Source: Thermococcus paralvinellae
Lineage (GTDB): Archaea > Methanobacteriota_B > Thermococci > Thermococcales > Thermococcaceae
NCBI RefSeq assembly: GCF_000517445.1
Contig: NZ_CP006965.1
Coordinates: forward strand, 496,001-560,000
Length of the DNA: 64,000 nucleotides
Direction: 5' to 3'
Within the stretch, counting starts at the first letter, position 1, and each line of letters starts with the position of its first letter. Position numbers and translations under genes: made by a program. The notes beneath the pieces were generated by a model. It saw only the letters and a program-made list of their open reading frames with translations. It searched no databases and was not told the origin of the DNA. Shown here piece by piece: positions 20,917 through 32,829 of this stretch.

Positions 20917-22143
20917 ATGATGGGAAGGTTCTTGGTTATGGACGTGGTCTTTTACGGGAGTTCTTTGAACTACGATCAAGGAAGTGGGAACTACCAAGAG
21001 CTCAAGAAGATAACCCGTTGGGACGGTAGGCAGTACACTCTCGTGAGTAGGTATGCGTTGAGGTACAGCCTTCTTGAAACTGGGCAGAAACTTGGACTTT
21101 GGGAGGTTGCTGATGGAGCTAAATTTGTAGAGAGTGGAACTGGTGATAAGACCGTTATCCAGCCTGCAGTGGACTTATTATTCAACGGAGACATCCTTTT
21201 ATATCCTGAATTTGATCTCTTTGGATACTTAATAACCTCGCTGACTCCACAAGCATCACGAGTTTCTCCAACCAAGCTTAGCCATGCAATTTCGTTAACA
21301 CCGTTTCAGTACGATACTCAATTTGCCGGAAATCTTGGACTCGCAAAGCGGAGACTCCCAATAAAGGGGAAAATGGACATTAACATTTTTACAATTGAAG
21401 AGCACTTCACATATTACATATACTCTATTGTTGTCGATGTGGATGCCCTCTGTAAGAATGAAGTCTACATAAGCGCTAAAGACAAGGATTGGACTGCAAA
21501 AGTCACCGAAAACAATGAAAGTTACATTCTAGAAATTTCAGGAAACAAGGCTAAGAAAGAAGGAATAAATAGCAAGTATGTTATTCCAAAAGAAAGAGTT
21601 GTGAGAATCAAAAATTCTCAAGGAAATCATGTTAACGCAATTATAAGAACCAGAGTAGAAAAAATCCTCGACAGAGACAACAAAACAGTACTTGTTTATC
21701 ACTTAATCCAGGAGCTATCTTCCCCAGAGATCAATATTAGAGCAGAACGCCTTAAGAAACTCCTAAAGGCTGTTCTCCACCTCAAGCGCTCCATTAAGGG
21801 TAGAGAAGAAGATCTGAGACCAAGACTTCTTGTTCTCGGTGTATACAAGAACAAGCCTTATCAGACTTTCAAGGACAGAATTGAGCTTCTTGATGAATAC
21901 ACGGAAGAAGAATATGACGAAATCGAGGAAGTTGAGGAGAATGGCAAGAAAATACTCAGAGTGAAACATAGAGTCTCAAAGAGCAGAAAGCCAGTCTTTA
22001 GGATACATGGCATCAAGAACACTCCTCAAGAACTCAACGAAGAAGACATTCTTGATGCAGTAGAGAAGCTCTTCAATGAGGAAAAAGATTTCGCAGAGGT
22101 GAAGGTGTTCAAAGATCCAATGATAGAAGTCAAACTCGAGTGA
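20917..22143 (+). CDS. cas7: CRISPR backbone subunit Cas7 (Cst2/DevR family)
   Basis: A 408-residue RAMP backbone protein. The N-terminus (VMDVVFYGSSLNYDQGSGNYQELKK...) and the segment SRVSPTKLSHAISLTPFQYDTQFAGNLGLAKR match the Cst2/DevR type of Cas7, where this loop carries the family's conserved RVSP-AISL-P pattern. A charged, acidic stretch (YTEEEYDEIEEVEENGKK) lies near residue 335. Multiple copies coat the crRNA spacer. The ATG overlaps the small-subunit stop, behind GGAGGTGGTGA. Confidence 0.9.
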   Translation: MMGRFLVMDVVFYGSSLNYDQGSGNYQELKKITRWDGRQYTLVSRYALRYSLLETGQKLGLWEVADGAKFVESGTGDKTVIQPAVDLLFNGDILLYPEFDLFGYLITSLTPQASRVSPTKLSHAISLTPFQYDTQFAGNLGLAKRRLPIKGKMDINIFTIEEHFTYYIYSIVVDVDALCKNEVYISAKDKDWTAKVTENNESYILEISGNKAKKEGINSKYVIPKERVVRIKNSQGNHVNAIIRTRVEKILDRDNKTVLVYHLIQELSSPEINIRAERLKKLLKAVLHLKRSIKGREEDLRPRLLVLGVYKNKPYQTFKDRIELLDEYTEEEYDEIEEVEENGKKILRVKHRVSKSRKPVFRIHGIKNTPQELNEEDILDAVEKLFNEEKDFAEVKVFKDPMIEVKLE

Positions 22144-22149
22144 TGGCTT

Positions 22150-22974
22150 ATGTCAGAGAAAACACTATTCATCGAACTTTTTCAGCCTTTTGCCCAGTAT
22201 CGTAACCCTTTTACCTTTTACTATGCCCAGACTTACCCACTCCCACCGAAATCGACCATAATTGGTATGCTCCAGAATGCTCTTAACGACTGGTACGGAA
22301 ATGAGAGAGGTTTAGATACATGGTGGAACTTAAAAGTCAGTATTCACGGAGGGTTTGAAAGTGTATTCTGGAACTATCAGCAATTAATCAAGGGCACAAA
22401 GGATGGTATAAGCCTTGTTAGATTCAAAGGACGGCCGATTCTCTGGAATCAAGACCGTCCACTATATTACTATCCAATAAAGTCTCAGCGTACTCCAGTC
22501 TATCAGCAGGAGCTCTTTAACGGCTGGCTCTATATTTTCCTCAGGGGATCAGTCAATTTGCTCGAAGAAATAAGGGAGGCTCTACTAGTTCCTGATAAAG
22601 TCCTCTCCCTTGGCAGGAGCGAAGATGTGATATTCGTGAGAAGGGCAGAATTTGTCGAGCCAGCCAAGCGATACAAAGCTAAGGAAATCATCTTTACTTA
22701 TCCAACATACATCAGGCTTCCAAATGAGTTACTCAAGGTCAAGAGATTCCCAGCTTACTCAATTCCCGTTAGGGTGCTCTTCAGAAACGATGGCAGACCC
22801 ATAATGCACAAAGCTGAAATCTCTTCAAGCACTGAAAGGGATGTCTATTTTGAGAGCGTTCTTTATGCAGGAGCTGACTATATAGTAACGTTGGCTGAGA
22901 AGGTTTGGGTTGAGAGATTTGAAGTTGATGGCTTAAGGCCATTCAAAATTCTCCTTAACTATGGGTGGTTGTGA
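22150..22974 (+). CDS. cas5: CRISPR subunit Cas5 (Cas5t-like)
   Basis: A 274-residue RAMP protein. The N-terminal signature ELFQPFAQYRNPFTFYYAQTYPLPPKSTIIGML is the Cas5 pattern (aromatic residues, then PPKSTIIGML near residue 38). It caps the 5' handle of crRNA in the Cascade complex. It lies six bases after cas7 and overlaps cas3 by one base, so translation is coupled. Subtype by neighbours: Cst (Tneap, I-B/I-G) module. Confidence 0.9.
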   Translation: MSEKTLFIELFQPFAQYRNPFTFYYAQTYPLPPKSTIIGMLQNALNDWYGNERGLDTWWNLKVSIHGGFESVFWNYQQLIKGTKDGISLVRFKGRPILWNQDRPLYYYPIKSQRTPVYQQELFNGWLYIFLRGSVNLLEEIREALLVPDKVLSLGRSEDVIFVRRAEFVEPAKRYKAKEIIFTYPTYIRLPNELLKVKRFPAYSIPVRVLFRNDGRPIMHKAEISSSTERDVYFESVLYAGADYIVTLAEKVWVERFEVDGLRPFKILLNYGWL

Positions 22975-24965
22975 TGAGTCAGAGGACTCTCGATACCTAC
23001 CTTTCAAGCAGAACGGATTCACCTTTCTTAGAATTAATAAGAGCTAAAAGTAGTGACGCTCCCGCTTATCTACTTAGAGACCACGTGATTGAGGCTCTTA
23101 AGAGATGTGCCACTCTTTATAAGTTTGTATCAGATATGAATAGCCTCTCCTATAAACCCCTAAAAGATGAAGATGGCAGAAGGGAATTCTTTAAGGCTCT
23201 AGCAAAAGCCGTGATACTCCATGACCTCGGCAAGATAAGTTATGACTTCCAGAAGAAGCTCTACGGTCACGAGGACTGGGAAGAACTGGGAGAATTCATG
23301 AAGGACACAAGAGGGATAAAGGTAAGGCATGAGATACTCTCGATCATTTGGACAGTTGGACTGCTCGGCAATTCTGAGTGGGATGCCAAGATACGGACGG
23401 CTATTCTCCTACACCACTACAATGAGTTCTTCTCGGAGGAGAAAAGCCTAGCCGATGTTGTGCTCTCCTACAAGACCGACGTGATGAAATATCTGAGATT
23501 TCTTGTGAATAAGCGGGAAGAGCTTGAAGTCTTTATCAGAGCTCTTTACACAGAACTGGGGAAGCAATTTGATGAGGACTTCATACAAAAGGCTCTAGAA
23601 GAGCTGAATGATGAAATGGACTTCTCAAGATTCTCGAAGCTACTTGATGCGATAGAGAACTGGGGAGACGACATCTCTGAATACGCTTTTATGCACGAGC
23701 CCGAACGCATGGAAGTAGACTTCCTTATTTTCCTCGGCATGCTAAGGAGATGTGATTACGCTTCAAGTGGCGATGTTAACATTGAAACTGCTGAGAATCT
23801 CGGAAAGATCTTCAGCGGAATCGAAGAGAGAATTAAGCAAGTGGTGAGAGAGAAGGCAAGTGTTGACAGACTCTGGCAGGAGGAAGTTTTAGCAAAGTAC
23901 AATTATGACTATCTAATAGTTGTTGCACCAACAGGCTCCGGAAAGACAGAGCTGGCTGTGTTGTGGGCCAAGAACAGAGGAAAGCTCATCTATACTTTAC
24001 CTCTACGCGTAGCCCTAAACGATCTTTATCTTCGCCTCTCTAGGGAGTACTTCGAGAAAGAGCACGTGAATTTGCTACACTCAACAGCCTTCATAGAGTA
24101 CGTTAAGGGAACAGGGGACGATATAGATGTTGAGAAGAAAGTTACCTCTGCAAGACTTTTGGCGGCCCCAGTAATTCTCTCCACTCCTGATCAAGTGTTC
24201 CTAACGTCTCTCAATTACTACGGTTCCGACAAGGTTATATCGGTATATCCAGAGTCCGCTGTTGTTGTTGACGAGATTCAGGCTTACACACCCGAAATGG
24301 CGGCAGTTTTCATAAGGACGCTGAGGCTCCTTAAGGAAGCAGGGGCTAAGGTTCTCATAACAACTGCAACCCTGCCGCCATATTACCGGGAGTTCTTCGA
24401 GGAGCTCAGCTTTAGAACGGTTGATGTGCTCGAAAGTGGCGTTGATGTAAAGAATCTTCATAGGAAGAGGCACGTGATAAAGATTATCGATAAAGGCCTG
24501 TTTGAATACAATAAAGAGCTGGAGTTCACAGGAAAGGAGACAGTTCTTAGTGTTCTGGAGGAGTTCGAAAAGAACGGCTTTGGGAGTGTCATGATAGTTT
24601 TCAACAACGTTAAGAAAGCTATGAGAGCATTTGAGGAGCTAAAGGGAGACCTTGAAAATAGGGGCTACAGAGTATTCCTGCTCCATTCAAGGCTCATCGA
24701 GCTTGTAAAGGATAATAGAATCAGAGAAATCAAGGAGCTTATGAAGAATGGCAAGCGTGTTGTCTTAATCTGCACACAACTGGTTGAGGCCTCCGTTGAC
24801 CTTGATTTCGACGCCATGATAACTGAGATTTCTCCTATAGACAGCCAGGTGCAGAGATGGGGACGAGTCTATAAACAGCCCGAGTTTCTTGCCCCTGAAA
24901 GAGGGGCTGGGCATTTGATAGGTCAATCCGCCTATGCACGGCTCTCAAGAATTAACCTTTTCTAG
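22974..24965 (+). CDS. cas3: CRISPR helicase-nuclease Cas3, C-terminus apparently short
   Basis: A 663-residue HD nuclease plus SF2 helicase. HD motifs: VILHDLGKISYDFQKKL near residue 82, RHEILSI near 120 and ILLHHYNEFF near 145. Helicase motifs: APTGSGKTEL near 317, VVVDEIQAYTPE near 432, TTATLPP near 465, ICTQLVEASVDLDFD near 600 and QVQRWGRVYK near 625. After the RWGRVY motif most Cas3 proteins continue for 100 or more residues; here only about 30 follow, ending in an unfamiliar tail (GQSAYARLSRINLF). A deletion of the C-terminal domain is likely. The start ATG 22974 follows GGTGGT. Confidence 0.88.
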   Translation: MSQRTLDTYLSSRTDSPFLELIRAKSSDAPAYLLRDHVIEALKRCATLYKFVSDMNSLSYKPLKDEDGRREFFKALAKAVILHDLGKISYDFQKKLYGHEDWEELGEFMKDTRGIKVRHEILSIIWTVGLLGNSEWDAKIRTAILLHHYNEFFSEEKSLADVVLSYKTDVMKYLRFLVNKREELEVFIRALYTELGKQFDEDFIQKALEELNDEMDFSRFSKLLDAIENWGDDISEYAFMHEPERMEVDFLIFLGMLRRCDYASSGDVNIETAENLGKIFSGIEERIKQVVREKASVDRLWQEEVLAKYNYDYLIVVAPTGSGKTELAVLWAKNRGKLIYTLPLRVALNDLYLRLSREYFEKEHVNLLHSTAFIEYVKGTGDDIDVEKKVTSARLLAAPVILSTPDQVFLTSLNYYGSDKVISVYPESAVVVDEIQAYTPEMAAVFIRTLRLLKEAGAKVLITTATLPPYYREFFEELSFRTVDVLESGVDVKNLHRKRHVIKIIDKGLFEYNKELEFTGKETVLSVLEEFEKNGFGSVMIVFNNVKKAMRAFEELKGDLENRGYRVFLLHSRLIELVKDNRIREIKELMKNGKRVVLICTQLVEASVDLDFDAMITEISPIDSQVQRWGRVYKQPEFLAPERGAGHLIGQSAYARLSRINLF

Positions 24966-25076
24966 GAAGTTTTTAATTGCAAGATTTAATAGCTTCCAAA
25001 GTCATCTATTCCAAAACCAAGACCTTCTTTGTAGTTAACAAATGTTCACAATGATAACAGGTGAAAAAATCTTTAA

Positions 25077-26463
<1,387 letters not shown>

Positions 26464-26496
26464 GAATTTCACCGTGAAGTAGAAATAAAAGAGGGC

Positions 26497-28011
26497 TCAT
26501 TTCTTTAGAAAGTCAAACAGTGTCGCCTGCTTACCTTTCTTTTTAGCTTTGTCAATCTTTTCAACCTTTTCGTATTTTTCTTCTTTCTCCCATTCTGCCT
26601 CTTCTATTTCTTTCTCGATTTCTTCGCTTTCTTTCTCTTCCTCAGAAACTTCTTCCTTTGTAGTATCTACTTCTGCAGTTTTTTCCTCGGGTTCTTCTTC
26701 AATTTCTTCTTCGAGTTCTCTAGGTCCCGCTTTCTCCATTTTGGCCTTTATTTCAATCCCCGCTTTTTTGAGCTTTTTGTGAATTGAAAGAGTCTTACCT
26801 TTAATTTTTGCCGCTTTCTCTTTATCTCCAGCTAAGAACTCTATCTCTTTGTCACCTAAATCTAGGAAAACCGCTATATGCGCAGCAACGTCTAAGTTGT
26901 TTTCAAAGATTGTTTTGAATATCTGCATCGTTTCGATAGCTTCAAGCTTGCTCATATGCATTTGCTTCATGATTTTCTTAACTATTGAATCTCTAATTCC
27001 TCTCTCTTCTTTTGTATCCTTAAGCATTCTGAGGGTCTTTGGTGGATAGAATTTTGTGAATCCTTTCTTTTTTATTCCTGCTACTGCAACTCCTGCTGTC
27101 ATCATATCTATGGCGTACTTCCAAAGCCCATAGTTCCCTGTTCTCTTGGCCCTTCCTAAGTAGATATCTGCTCTGCTTATGGCGTTGTAGGCCTCAGCAA
27201 TGTCTTCGGGTTTGTAATAGATATATGGAATGTTCTCATCAACCCAAAGAAGCAACTCATCAGGTGTCATATCTAGGTTCCACATTGCCATCTTAGCTCT
27301 CTTTGCATTATCACTTCCAAAAATCAGCCCAAGGGCTTGAAATACAGTCTTTTCGACATCTCTGTAAGCAAGCACATCTCTTGCATCCTCTATTCCACCG
27401 GCAACTACGCTCTGCAAATCATTTATTGCAGCTCTTAAATCACCGCTTGCTCTTTTTGCTATCTCAGCAACTATTTCCTTCGGCACAAAGATGCCCTCTG
27501 CCTTAATAATTTTAAATAGGGCTTGCATGATATCTCTTTGGGTTAGTCGTTTGTATTCAACGACCTCAGCTTTATTCCTTATTTCCGCTGGCACTTCCCA
27601 GTACTTATTTGCTGCCATAATAATTGGATTCCTTGCTTTGTCTATGAGCTTTGCAATCTCATGGGCACCGCTTGGCTCTATGTTGTCGGCCTCATCAAGG
27701 AATATTAGCTTTCTTCTCTTTCCAAAGATATCCATTGTATATGCAGCATCAAGATAGCGTCTGATTTTCTCGAAAGTTCTTTCATCGCTTGCGTTAAGCT
27801 CAATAACCTCAAATTTGTACTCATTGGCTAGAGCATAAACCGTAGTTGTCTTTCCACTCCCTGGTGGACCAGCCAATAGCAAAGCTTTTTTCTTTGGTGT
27901 TCCGTGAAACCACTGCTTAATCCATGCCTCAACCTTTTCAATGGCCTGCTTTTGATTAACTATTTCTCTTAGCCTTTTTGGACGGTACTTTTCAACCCAT
28001 GGGATGTCCAT
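26497..28011 (-). CDS. rfcL: Replication factor C large subunit
   Basis: A 504-residue AAA+ clamp-loader subunit. Walker [12 protein letters not shown] near residue 45, NASDERT near 75 and Walker B IFLDEADN near 105. The last 100 residues are a Glu/Lys-rich linker ending in the PCNA-binding (PIP) box QATLFDFL. With RfcS it loads the PCNA ring on primed DNA. The start ATG 28011 is behind AGGTGA, just after the rfcS stop. No intein is present. Confidence 0.96.
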   Translation of the reverse strand: MDIPWVEKYRPKRLREIVNQKQAIEKVEAWIKQWFHGTPKKKALLLAGPPGSGKTTTVYALANEYKFEVIELNASDERTFEKIRRYLDAAYTMDIFGKRRKLIFLDEADNIEPSGAHEIAKLIDKARNPIIMAANKYWEVPAEIRNKAEVVEYKRLTQRDIMQALFKIIKAEGIFVPKEIVAEIAKRASGDLRAAINDLQSVVAGGIEDARDVLAYRDVEKTVFQALGLIFGSDNAKRAKMAMWNLDMTPDELLLWVDENIPYIYYKPEDIAEAYNAISRADIYLGRAKRTGNYGLWKYAIDMMTAGVAVAGIKKKGFTKFYPPKTLRMLKDTKEERGIRDSIVKKIMKQMHMSKLEAIETMQIFKTIFENNLDVAAHIAVFLDLGDKEIEFLAGDKEKAAKIKGKTLSIHKKLKKAGIEIKAKMEKAGPRELEEEIEEEPEEKTAEVDTTKEEVSEEEKESEEIEKEIEEAEWEKEEKYEKVEKIDKAKKKGKQATLFDFLKK

Positions 28012-28024
28012 TGTGCTCACCTAA

Positions 28025-29014
28025 TCATTTACCCAGCAGAGTGAACTGGGCAAGCAGAGCCTCAAGCTGAATCATTTCATTTGCTCCTTCAACCAGTCTA
28101 AAGTTATATTCTCCAATCTTATCTGCCAAAGCAACTTTCTTGGGCTCGCTTATTGGCAGGTTAAACACTTCTTTATGCATTTGAATGAGAACATCCTCTC
28201 CACTCAAACCTTGCTTGAGGAGAATTTCCCTTAGCTTTTCTCTAGCCTTGAGGAAATTGCCTTCCAATGCCATGAGCATCATTTCCCTAACATCCTCGGG
28301 TCTTGCTCTACTAGCAACCATGAAGACGTTCTCGTCTGTAATCTTTGTATCGAGTGCTGCAGCAGCCTGCAGAACGTTAATTGCCCTTCTTAGATCACCC
28401 TCGGCTACATAGAGAATTGCCTGTAATCCTTCCTCTGTTAATTCTAACCCTTCATTTTCTGCTATGAACTTAATCCTCTTTGCAATGTCGTCATCTTTAA
28501 GAGGTCTGAATCTAAAGATTGCACATCTCGATTGAATTGGCTCAATAATCTTTGATGAGTAATTACAGCTTAGAATGAACCTAACGTTATTTGAGAACAT
28601 CTCCATCATTCTTCTTAATGCTTGCTGAGCATCTTGCGTTAAAGCATCAGCCTCGTCAAGGAAGATTATCTTAAAGCTTGCTCCCCCAATTGGTTTTGTC
28701 CTCGCGAATTCTTTGACTTTTTCTCTAATTACGTTAATTCCTCTTTCATCAGAAGCGTTTAGTTCGAGAAAGTTGTGCCTCCAGTGTTCTCCAAATAGTT
28801 CTCTTGTTAAACACAAAGCTGCTGTCGTCTTTCCGACACCAGGAGGGCCAGCAAATAAAAGATGGGGCATCGAACCTGTCTTAACATAATGCTTGAGTCT
28901 CTTAACTATGTGATCTTGTCCTACAATTTCATCCAGTCTCTGGGGTCTATATTTTTCAACCCATGGCTTTTCCAGAATTTTGACTTCTTTTACTTCTTTA
29001 ACCTCTTCGCTCAT
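28025..29014 (-). CDS. rfcS: Replication factor C small subunit
   Basis: A 329-residue AAA+ subunit: [16 protein letters not shown], Walker [15 protein letters not shown] near residue 50, LNASDERGI, Walker [12 protein letters not shown] and the arginine finger in [13 protein letters not shown] near 155. Some Pyrococcus rfcS genes carry inteins near the P-loop; here the sequence is uninterrupted. It precedes rfcL by 13 bases in the same operon. The ATG at 29014 is spaced four bases from GGTGAT. Confidence 0.96.
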   Translation of the reverse strand: MSEEVKEVKEVKILEKPWVEKYRPQRLDEIVGQDHIVKRLKHYVKTGSMPHLLFAGPPGVGKTTAALCLTRELFGEHWRHNFLELNASDERGINVIREKVKEFARTKPIGGASFKIIFLDEADALTQDAQQALRRMMEMFSNNVRFILSCNYSSKIIEPIQSRCAIFRFRPLKDDDIAKRIKFIAENEGLELTEEGLQAILYVAEGDLRRAINVLQAAAALDTKITDENVFMVASRARPEDVREMMLMALEGNFLKAREKLREILLKQGLSGEDVLIQMHKEVFNLPISEPKKVALADKIGEYNFRLVEGANEMIQLEALLAQFTLLGK

Positions 29015-29082
29015 AGCTATCACCTATCATCGTGAGCTAAAGGTTTATTATGCCTTGAGATATTAAAAACTTTGGGGAGAAA

Positions 29083-29571
29083 ATGGACGTCCTAAAGCAT
29101 GCTTCAATACCATTGCTTGCATTTTTGGCTCTAAGTAAAAATCCAAGTTTAATTTCAATTATTATCCTCGTATTTGGCTCGATATTTCCGGATTTTGATG
29201 TTTTCTTTAAGGAGCATAGGAGTTATTTCCATTCTCTTCTACTCTTGGCTCCTCTTTTTACTGTTTCGCTTTATGTTCAGAACATTTATCTCCGGCTGTT
29301 TGTCTTTGGAATTGGAATACATCTTTTCTTGGATTTCTTTTCTGGTGTTATCCCGTTTTTGTATCCGCTCAGAAAGAAGGGTTTTGGCCTAAAAGTATTG
29401 GGAGTTGTGGCTTTTGAGAGTTTACCAAGAATAAGTGTTAAGTATGAGATTCTTGTTGGATATCCTAGCAAGTCTAGAGGAAGTTATGTCGGATTTTCAA
29501 ACGATAGTTTGGCAATAACTCTAATTGCACTTATTGTTCTACTTATACGGCTGAATATTTTGTCAATATGA
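29083..29571 (+). CDS. YdjM/LexA-binding-type membrane hydrolase-like protein
   Basis: A 162-residue membrane protein. It has the metal-dependent membrane hydrolase pattern: IFPDFDVFFKEHRSYFHSLLLL near residue 33 and GIHLFLDFFSGVIPFLYPL near 78, with conserved Asp and His residues typical of the YdjM-like family. The N-terminus is near-hydrophobic and the C-terminus ends in another helix. It is divergent from rfcS with a 68-bp gap and upstream of kbl. No in vivo substrate is known. Confidence 0.65.
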   Translation: MDVLKHASIPLLAFLALSKNPSLISIIILVFGSIFPDFDVFFKEHRSYFHSLLLLAPLFTVSLYVQNIYLRLFVFGIGIHLFLDFFSGVIPFLYPLRKKGFGLKVLGVVAFESLPRISVKYEILVGYPSKSRGSYVGFSNDSLAITLIALIVLLIRLNILSI

Positions 29572-29622
29572 CAGTGCAAAACTTTTATACCCATGAAACT
29601 CTAATTCTATTTGGTGGTTTCT

Positions 29623-30810
29623 ATGGGAAAGCTTGACTGGATTACTGAGGAATTAAACGAACTTAAAGAAAAAGGTCTTTACGTCAAAATTAGAGTTCTT
29701 CAAAGCGCCCAAGGGCCATGGGTTGTCGTTGATGGGAAGAAAGTTTTGAACATGTGTTCAAACAACTATCTTGGCTTGGCTGCACATCCAAAGATTAAGG
29801 AGGCAGCAATAAGAGCTATTCTCGACTATGGTGTTGGTGCTGGAGCAGTAAGAACCATTGCCGGAACCATGGAACTCCATGTTGAACTTGAGGAGAAGCT
29901 TGCAAAGTTCAAGAAGAGAGAAGCTGCAATCCTCTTCCAAAGCGGCTACAATGCTAACTTGGGTGCAATAAGTGCTCTCATCACAAAGAAGGATAATGGT
30001 GTCTTTATCAGTGAGGAACTCAACCATGCGAGCATAATTGATGGCATGCGCTTGAGCGGTGCACCAAAGGTTATCTATAAACACCTTGATATGGAGGACT
30101 TAAAGAAGAAACTTGAGGAGACAAAGAACTACAAGAAGAAGCTCATTGTTACCGACGGTGTCTTCTCAATGGATGGTGACCTTGCACCATTACCAGAGAT
30201 TGTTGAGTTAGCCGAGCAGTATGATGCAATGGTTTACGTTGACGATGCTCACGGTGAAGGTGTCCTTGGAGATCATGGTAGAGGTATTGTTGATCACTAC
30301 AAGCTTCACGACAGGGTTGACTTTGAAATGGGTACGCTGAGTAAAGCATTTGGTGTCATCGGTGGTTACGTTGCCGGTCCGGAGGAAGCTATAGAGTATT
30401 TAAGACAGAGAGGAAGACCATTCTTGTTCTCATCAGCACTTAACCCACCAGACGTTGCTGCTGCAATAGCTGCCGTTGAGATCCTTCAGCACAGTGATGA
30501 GCTCGTCAAGAAGCTCTGGGACAACACTCACTTCCTCCAGAAAGGTCTGAGAGACCTCGGCTATGACCTCGGAAACACTAAGCATCCAATTACTCCAGTT
30601 ATGCTATATGATGAGAAACTAGCTCAGGAGTTCTCAAGGAGGTTATATGAGGAGTATAACATCTTTGCACAAGCAATCGTTTATCCAACAGTCCCATTAG
30701 GAACCGCTCGTATTAGACTTGAGCCATCAGCAGCTCACAGCAAGGAAGACTTGCAATATGTTATTGATGCCTTTGAAGATCTTGGAAAGAAAACTGGTTT
30801 CTTAAAGTAG
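29623..30810 (+). CDS. kbl: 2-amino-3-ketobutyrate CoA ligase / glycine C-acetyltransferase
   Basis: A 395-residue PLP enzyme of the alpha-oxoamine synthase family. Visible are [16 protein letters not shown] near residue 45, [10 protein letters not shown] near 105, [17 protein letters not shown] near 210 and the PLP-lysine motif [14 protein letters not shown] near 240. The reaction converts 2-amino-3-ketobutyrate plus CoA to glycine plus acetyl-CoA, in threonine breakdown after Tdh. The start ATG 29623 follows GGTGGT; TATA CTTTTATA lies at about 29581-29588. Other oxoamine synthases have similar sequence, so the exact acyl-CoA is not certain. Confidence 0.88.
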   Translation: MGKLDWITEELNELKEKGLYVKIRVLQSAQGPWVVVDGKKVLNMCSNNYLGLAAHPKIKEAAIRAILDYGVGAGAVRTIAGTMELHVELEEKLAKFKKREAAILFQSGYNANLGAISALITKKDNGVFISEELNHASIIDGMRLSGAPKVIYKHLDMEDLKKKLEETKNYKKKLIVTDGVFSMDGDLAPLPEIVELAEQYDAMVYVDDAHGEGVLGDHGRGIVDHYKLHDRVDFEMGTLSKAFGVIGGYVAGPEEAIEYLRQRGRPFLFSSALNPPDVAAAIAAVEILQHSDELVKKLWDNTHFLQKGLRDLGYDLGNTKHPITPVMLYDEKLAQEFSRRLYEEYNIFAQAIVYPTVPLGTARIRLEPSAAHSKEDLQYVIDAFEDLGKKTGFLK

Positions 30811-30920
30811 CGTTTCTTATTTCCTCTATTTTTCTGCACTTTTCTGCACAGTAATCATCAGTTCTTTTCACGAAAACTATATATTCCCCTGAATGGTTTT
30901 ATAAACTAGAGGTGAGAAAA

Positions 30921-31739
30921 ATGAGAATAATCGCAATATCCCTTGTACTTGTTGTCGGCATTATAGCTAATATAATAGTTGCACTTAGCTTCAAGTATCG
31001 ATCAGTTTTTATCCAGCATCATCCTAGGCTGAAGAAATTTTATGATTATATTCTCCTAGGTATTGTATTTTCTGTTGTGGCAAAGTTAGTATTCATACCT
31101 CTCGATTTAGATGATATGGGTTTAATCTCAATCCCTACCTCCCAGGGAGTTATACTAAACATGGCTGGAAATTTCCTCTTTATGGTTGGGGGTGTACTGT
31201 TCATTCTTGGATGGATGCATATTTTGAAAACATTGACCTCTAAATATGACCTCATTCCTATAGTTGAATTTGAAGGTAGTGATGACAATTATGAAGAAAT
31301 ACCCGCTGGAATTTATCTTTGTAAAGTTGATAAGTGCTACCATGCTTTTCTCAAGTTGTTGAAAGGAAGGGCTGGAGTCATAATTTCAAGAATTCCACCA
31401 GATACATTGTGCAAAAAATTCAAACTTGAAAAGACACCGATTTTGTGGCTCACAAAAGTTGAGGGTGATAAGAATATCCACCCCCACCGTCTTGAATTTT
31501 TAATGCATACATTGGTTGACTTCATGAGGCGATGCAAAAATCCAAAAGTTGTTATGCTCGATGGCATTGAGTATTTGATTTTAGAAAATGGGTTCACACC
31601 TGTTTTCAAGTTTTTAACTGCCCTAAAGGACTATGCAGTTATGAACAATACTATTATTGTAGTCCCAATTAAAGAAGAAATATTCGACACAAGAGAGCTG
31701 AGCATCCTCAAAAGAGAATTTGGAGAGCTCAAACTTTAA
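30921..31739 (+). CDS. DUF835 membrane-anchored protein
   Basis: A 272-residue protein. Three hydrophobic segments lie in the first 105 residues (IIAISLVLVVGIIANIIVAL, then about 38-60 and 78-100). The rest is a cytoplasmic domain of the DUF835 type: GIYLCKVDKCYHAFLKLL, IISRIPPDTL, PILWLTKVEGDKNIHPHRLEFL and VVMLDGIEYLILENGFTPVFKFL. DUF835 is a KaiC-related-looking domain common in Thermococcales, function unknown. The start ATG 30921 follows GAGGTGA. Confidence 0.8.
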   Translation: MRIIAISLVLVVGIIANIIVALSFKYRSVFIQHHPRLKKFYDYILLGIVFSVVAKLVFIPLDLDDMGLISIPTSQGVILNMAGNFLFMVGGVLFILGWMHILKTLTSKYDLIPIVEFEGSDDNYEEIPAGIYLCKVDKCYHAFLKLLKGRAGVIISRIPPDTLCKKFKLEKTPILWLTKVEGDKNIHPHRLEFLMHTLVDFMRRCKNPKVVMLDGIEYLILENGFTPVFKFLTALKDYAVMNNTIIVVPIKEEIFDTRELSILKREFGELKL

Positions 31740-31740
31740 C

Positions 31741-32271
31741 TTAAAACTTCACCCTCTCAATCTGGTAATATACAATGTCATTATCTTCATCAACAATCGC
31801 CATGATCATTTTCTTCCTCACTCCGTGTGCGACCCTTATTCTTGCCGTTAAATCATTTGGAAACATTTTTTGGCTCTCACTTACAACCCAAATGAGCCAA
31901 TCTGAATGTTCCTCCATCCCTTTGCGATAAACTCTAAAGTGGGAGCCGTATTTGAGGGCAGTTTTTACAACGTATCCCCTATCTCTTAAATCTTTATACA
32001 CTAAAAACTTCAGATCAAACTGCTCGTCTTTCTTCTTTCCTAAATCAAAAAGCTCTCCCAGGCTCAGCTCCCTATTCCCATCAAAGACTTTAATTTTCCC
32101 TTTATCCACCAAGTATGCGGCTTCAATCAGAGATAAGAAAAGCTTTCCGTTGATGACTTCTCCAAAATACCGCTTGTTGTAAAACTGATTTATTGCCTTC
32201 TCTCTTTCACTGAAAACCCTTTCTCCGCTTAGATAAAAAGCAATTGGTTCCTTCAATTCCCTCCCCTCCAT
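31741..32271 (-). CDS. endA: tRNA-splicing endonuclease
   Basis: A 176-residue nuclease that cuts bulge-helix-bulge introns in tRNA and rRNA precursors. The catalytic triad is visible: Tyr115 in HFRVYRKG, His149 in RVAHGVRKK and Lys153/154. The length fits the homodimeric archaeal form. The gene overlaps the acetyltransferase gene upstream by 19 bases, and its stop lies next to that of the convergent DUF835 gene. Confidence 0.93.
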   Translation of the reverse strand: MEGRELKEPIAFYLSGERVFSEREKAINQFYNKRYFGEVINGKLFLSLIEAAYLVDKGKIKVFDGNRELSLGELFDLGKKKDEQFDLKFLVYKDLRDRGYVVKTALKYGSHFRVYRKGMEEHSDWLIWVVSESQKMFPNDLTARIRVAHGVRKKMIMAIVDEDNDIVYYQIERVKF

Positions 32272-32762
32272 TCATTCGCTGGCAAGACCATGTAATATGC
32301 ATCTTCTCCATCTGAATAGTAGCCGATGATCCTCTTCACCTTTCTAAATCCAAGGGTTTCATAAAGCTTTATCGCCTTTTCATTGCTAACCCTAACCTCC
32401 AATCCTATGTATCTAGCTCCTTTTTCTATGAGTTTATTAATTACCGAAGTCATCAAGGCTTTACCTATGCCATTCCCCCTATAAAGAGGATCAACGGCTA
32501 TGCTCATAACGTGTCCTTCTAAATCAGGCTTCAGATACGCCATAACATAACCCACAACTTTCCCGTTATACTCAGCAACCAAAAAAGTATCTGGATTGTT
32601 CTCTAGAAACATTATAAAAAGTCCTCTTGGATACTGTTCTCTGAATGACCGATGCTCTATCCTAACTATCTCTGGCAAATCAAAAAGCTTTGCAGGCCTA
32701 ATGACAACCAAACTTAAAGGGATCCTTTTCATCTGTGGCAAGTCTCTTGAAGAGGCACTCAT
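32253..32762 (-). CDS. rimI: GNAT N-acetyltransferase, RimI/ArdA-type (N-terminal acetylation)
   Basis: A 169-residue GNAT enzyme: IRPAKLFDLPEIVRIEHRSF, GYVMAYLKPDLEGHVMSIAVDPLYRGNGIGKALM (acetyl-CoA motif R-G-N-G-I-G near residue 98) and LEVRVSNEKAIKLYETLGF near 130. Related archaeal proteins acetylate Ser/Ala/Thr N-termini of proteins. A later ATG at 32732 is an alternative start. It is co-transcribed with endA. Confidence 0.85.
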   Translation of the reverse strand: MSASSRDLPQMKRIPLSLVVIRPAKLFDLPEIVRIEHRSFREQYPRGLFIMFLENNPDTFLVAEYNGKVVGYVMAYLKPDLEGHVMSIAVDPLYRGNGIGKALMTSVINKLIEKGARYIGLEVRVSNEKAIKLYETLGFRKVKRIIGYYSDGEDAYYMVLPANEWRGGN

Positions 32763-32829
32763 GTTTTAATTTACTCCCCAGGAACTTTTAACATTTTGGG
32801 AGCAAGATTTAAAAGATTCCATGGAGAGC

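Noticed and set aside
30149-30349. Open frames antisense to kbl and many other long frames opposite real genes
   Set aside because: They lack ribosome sites and mirror well-conserved coding sequence on the other strand.
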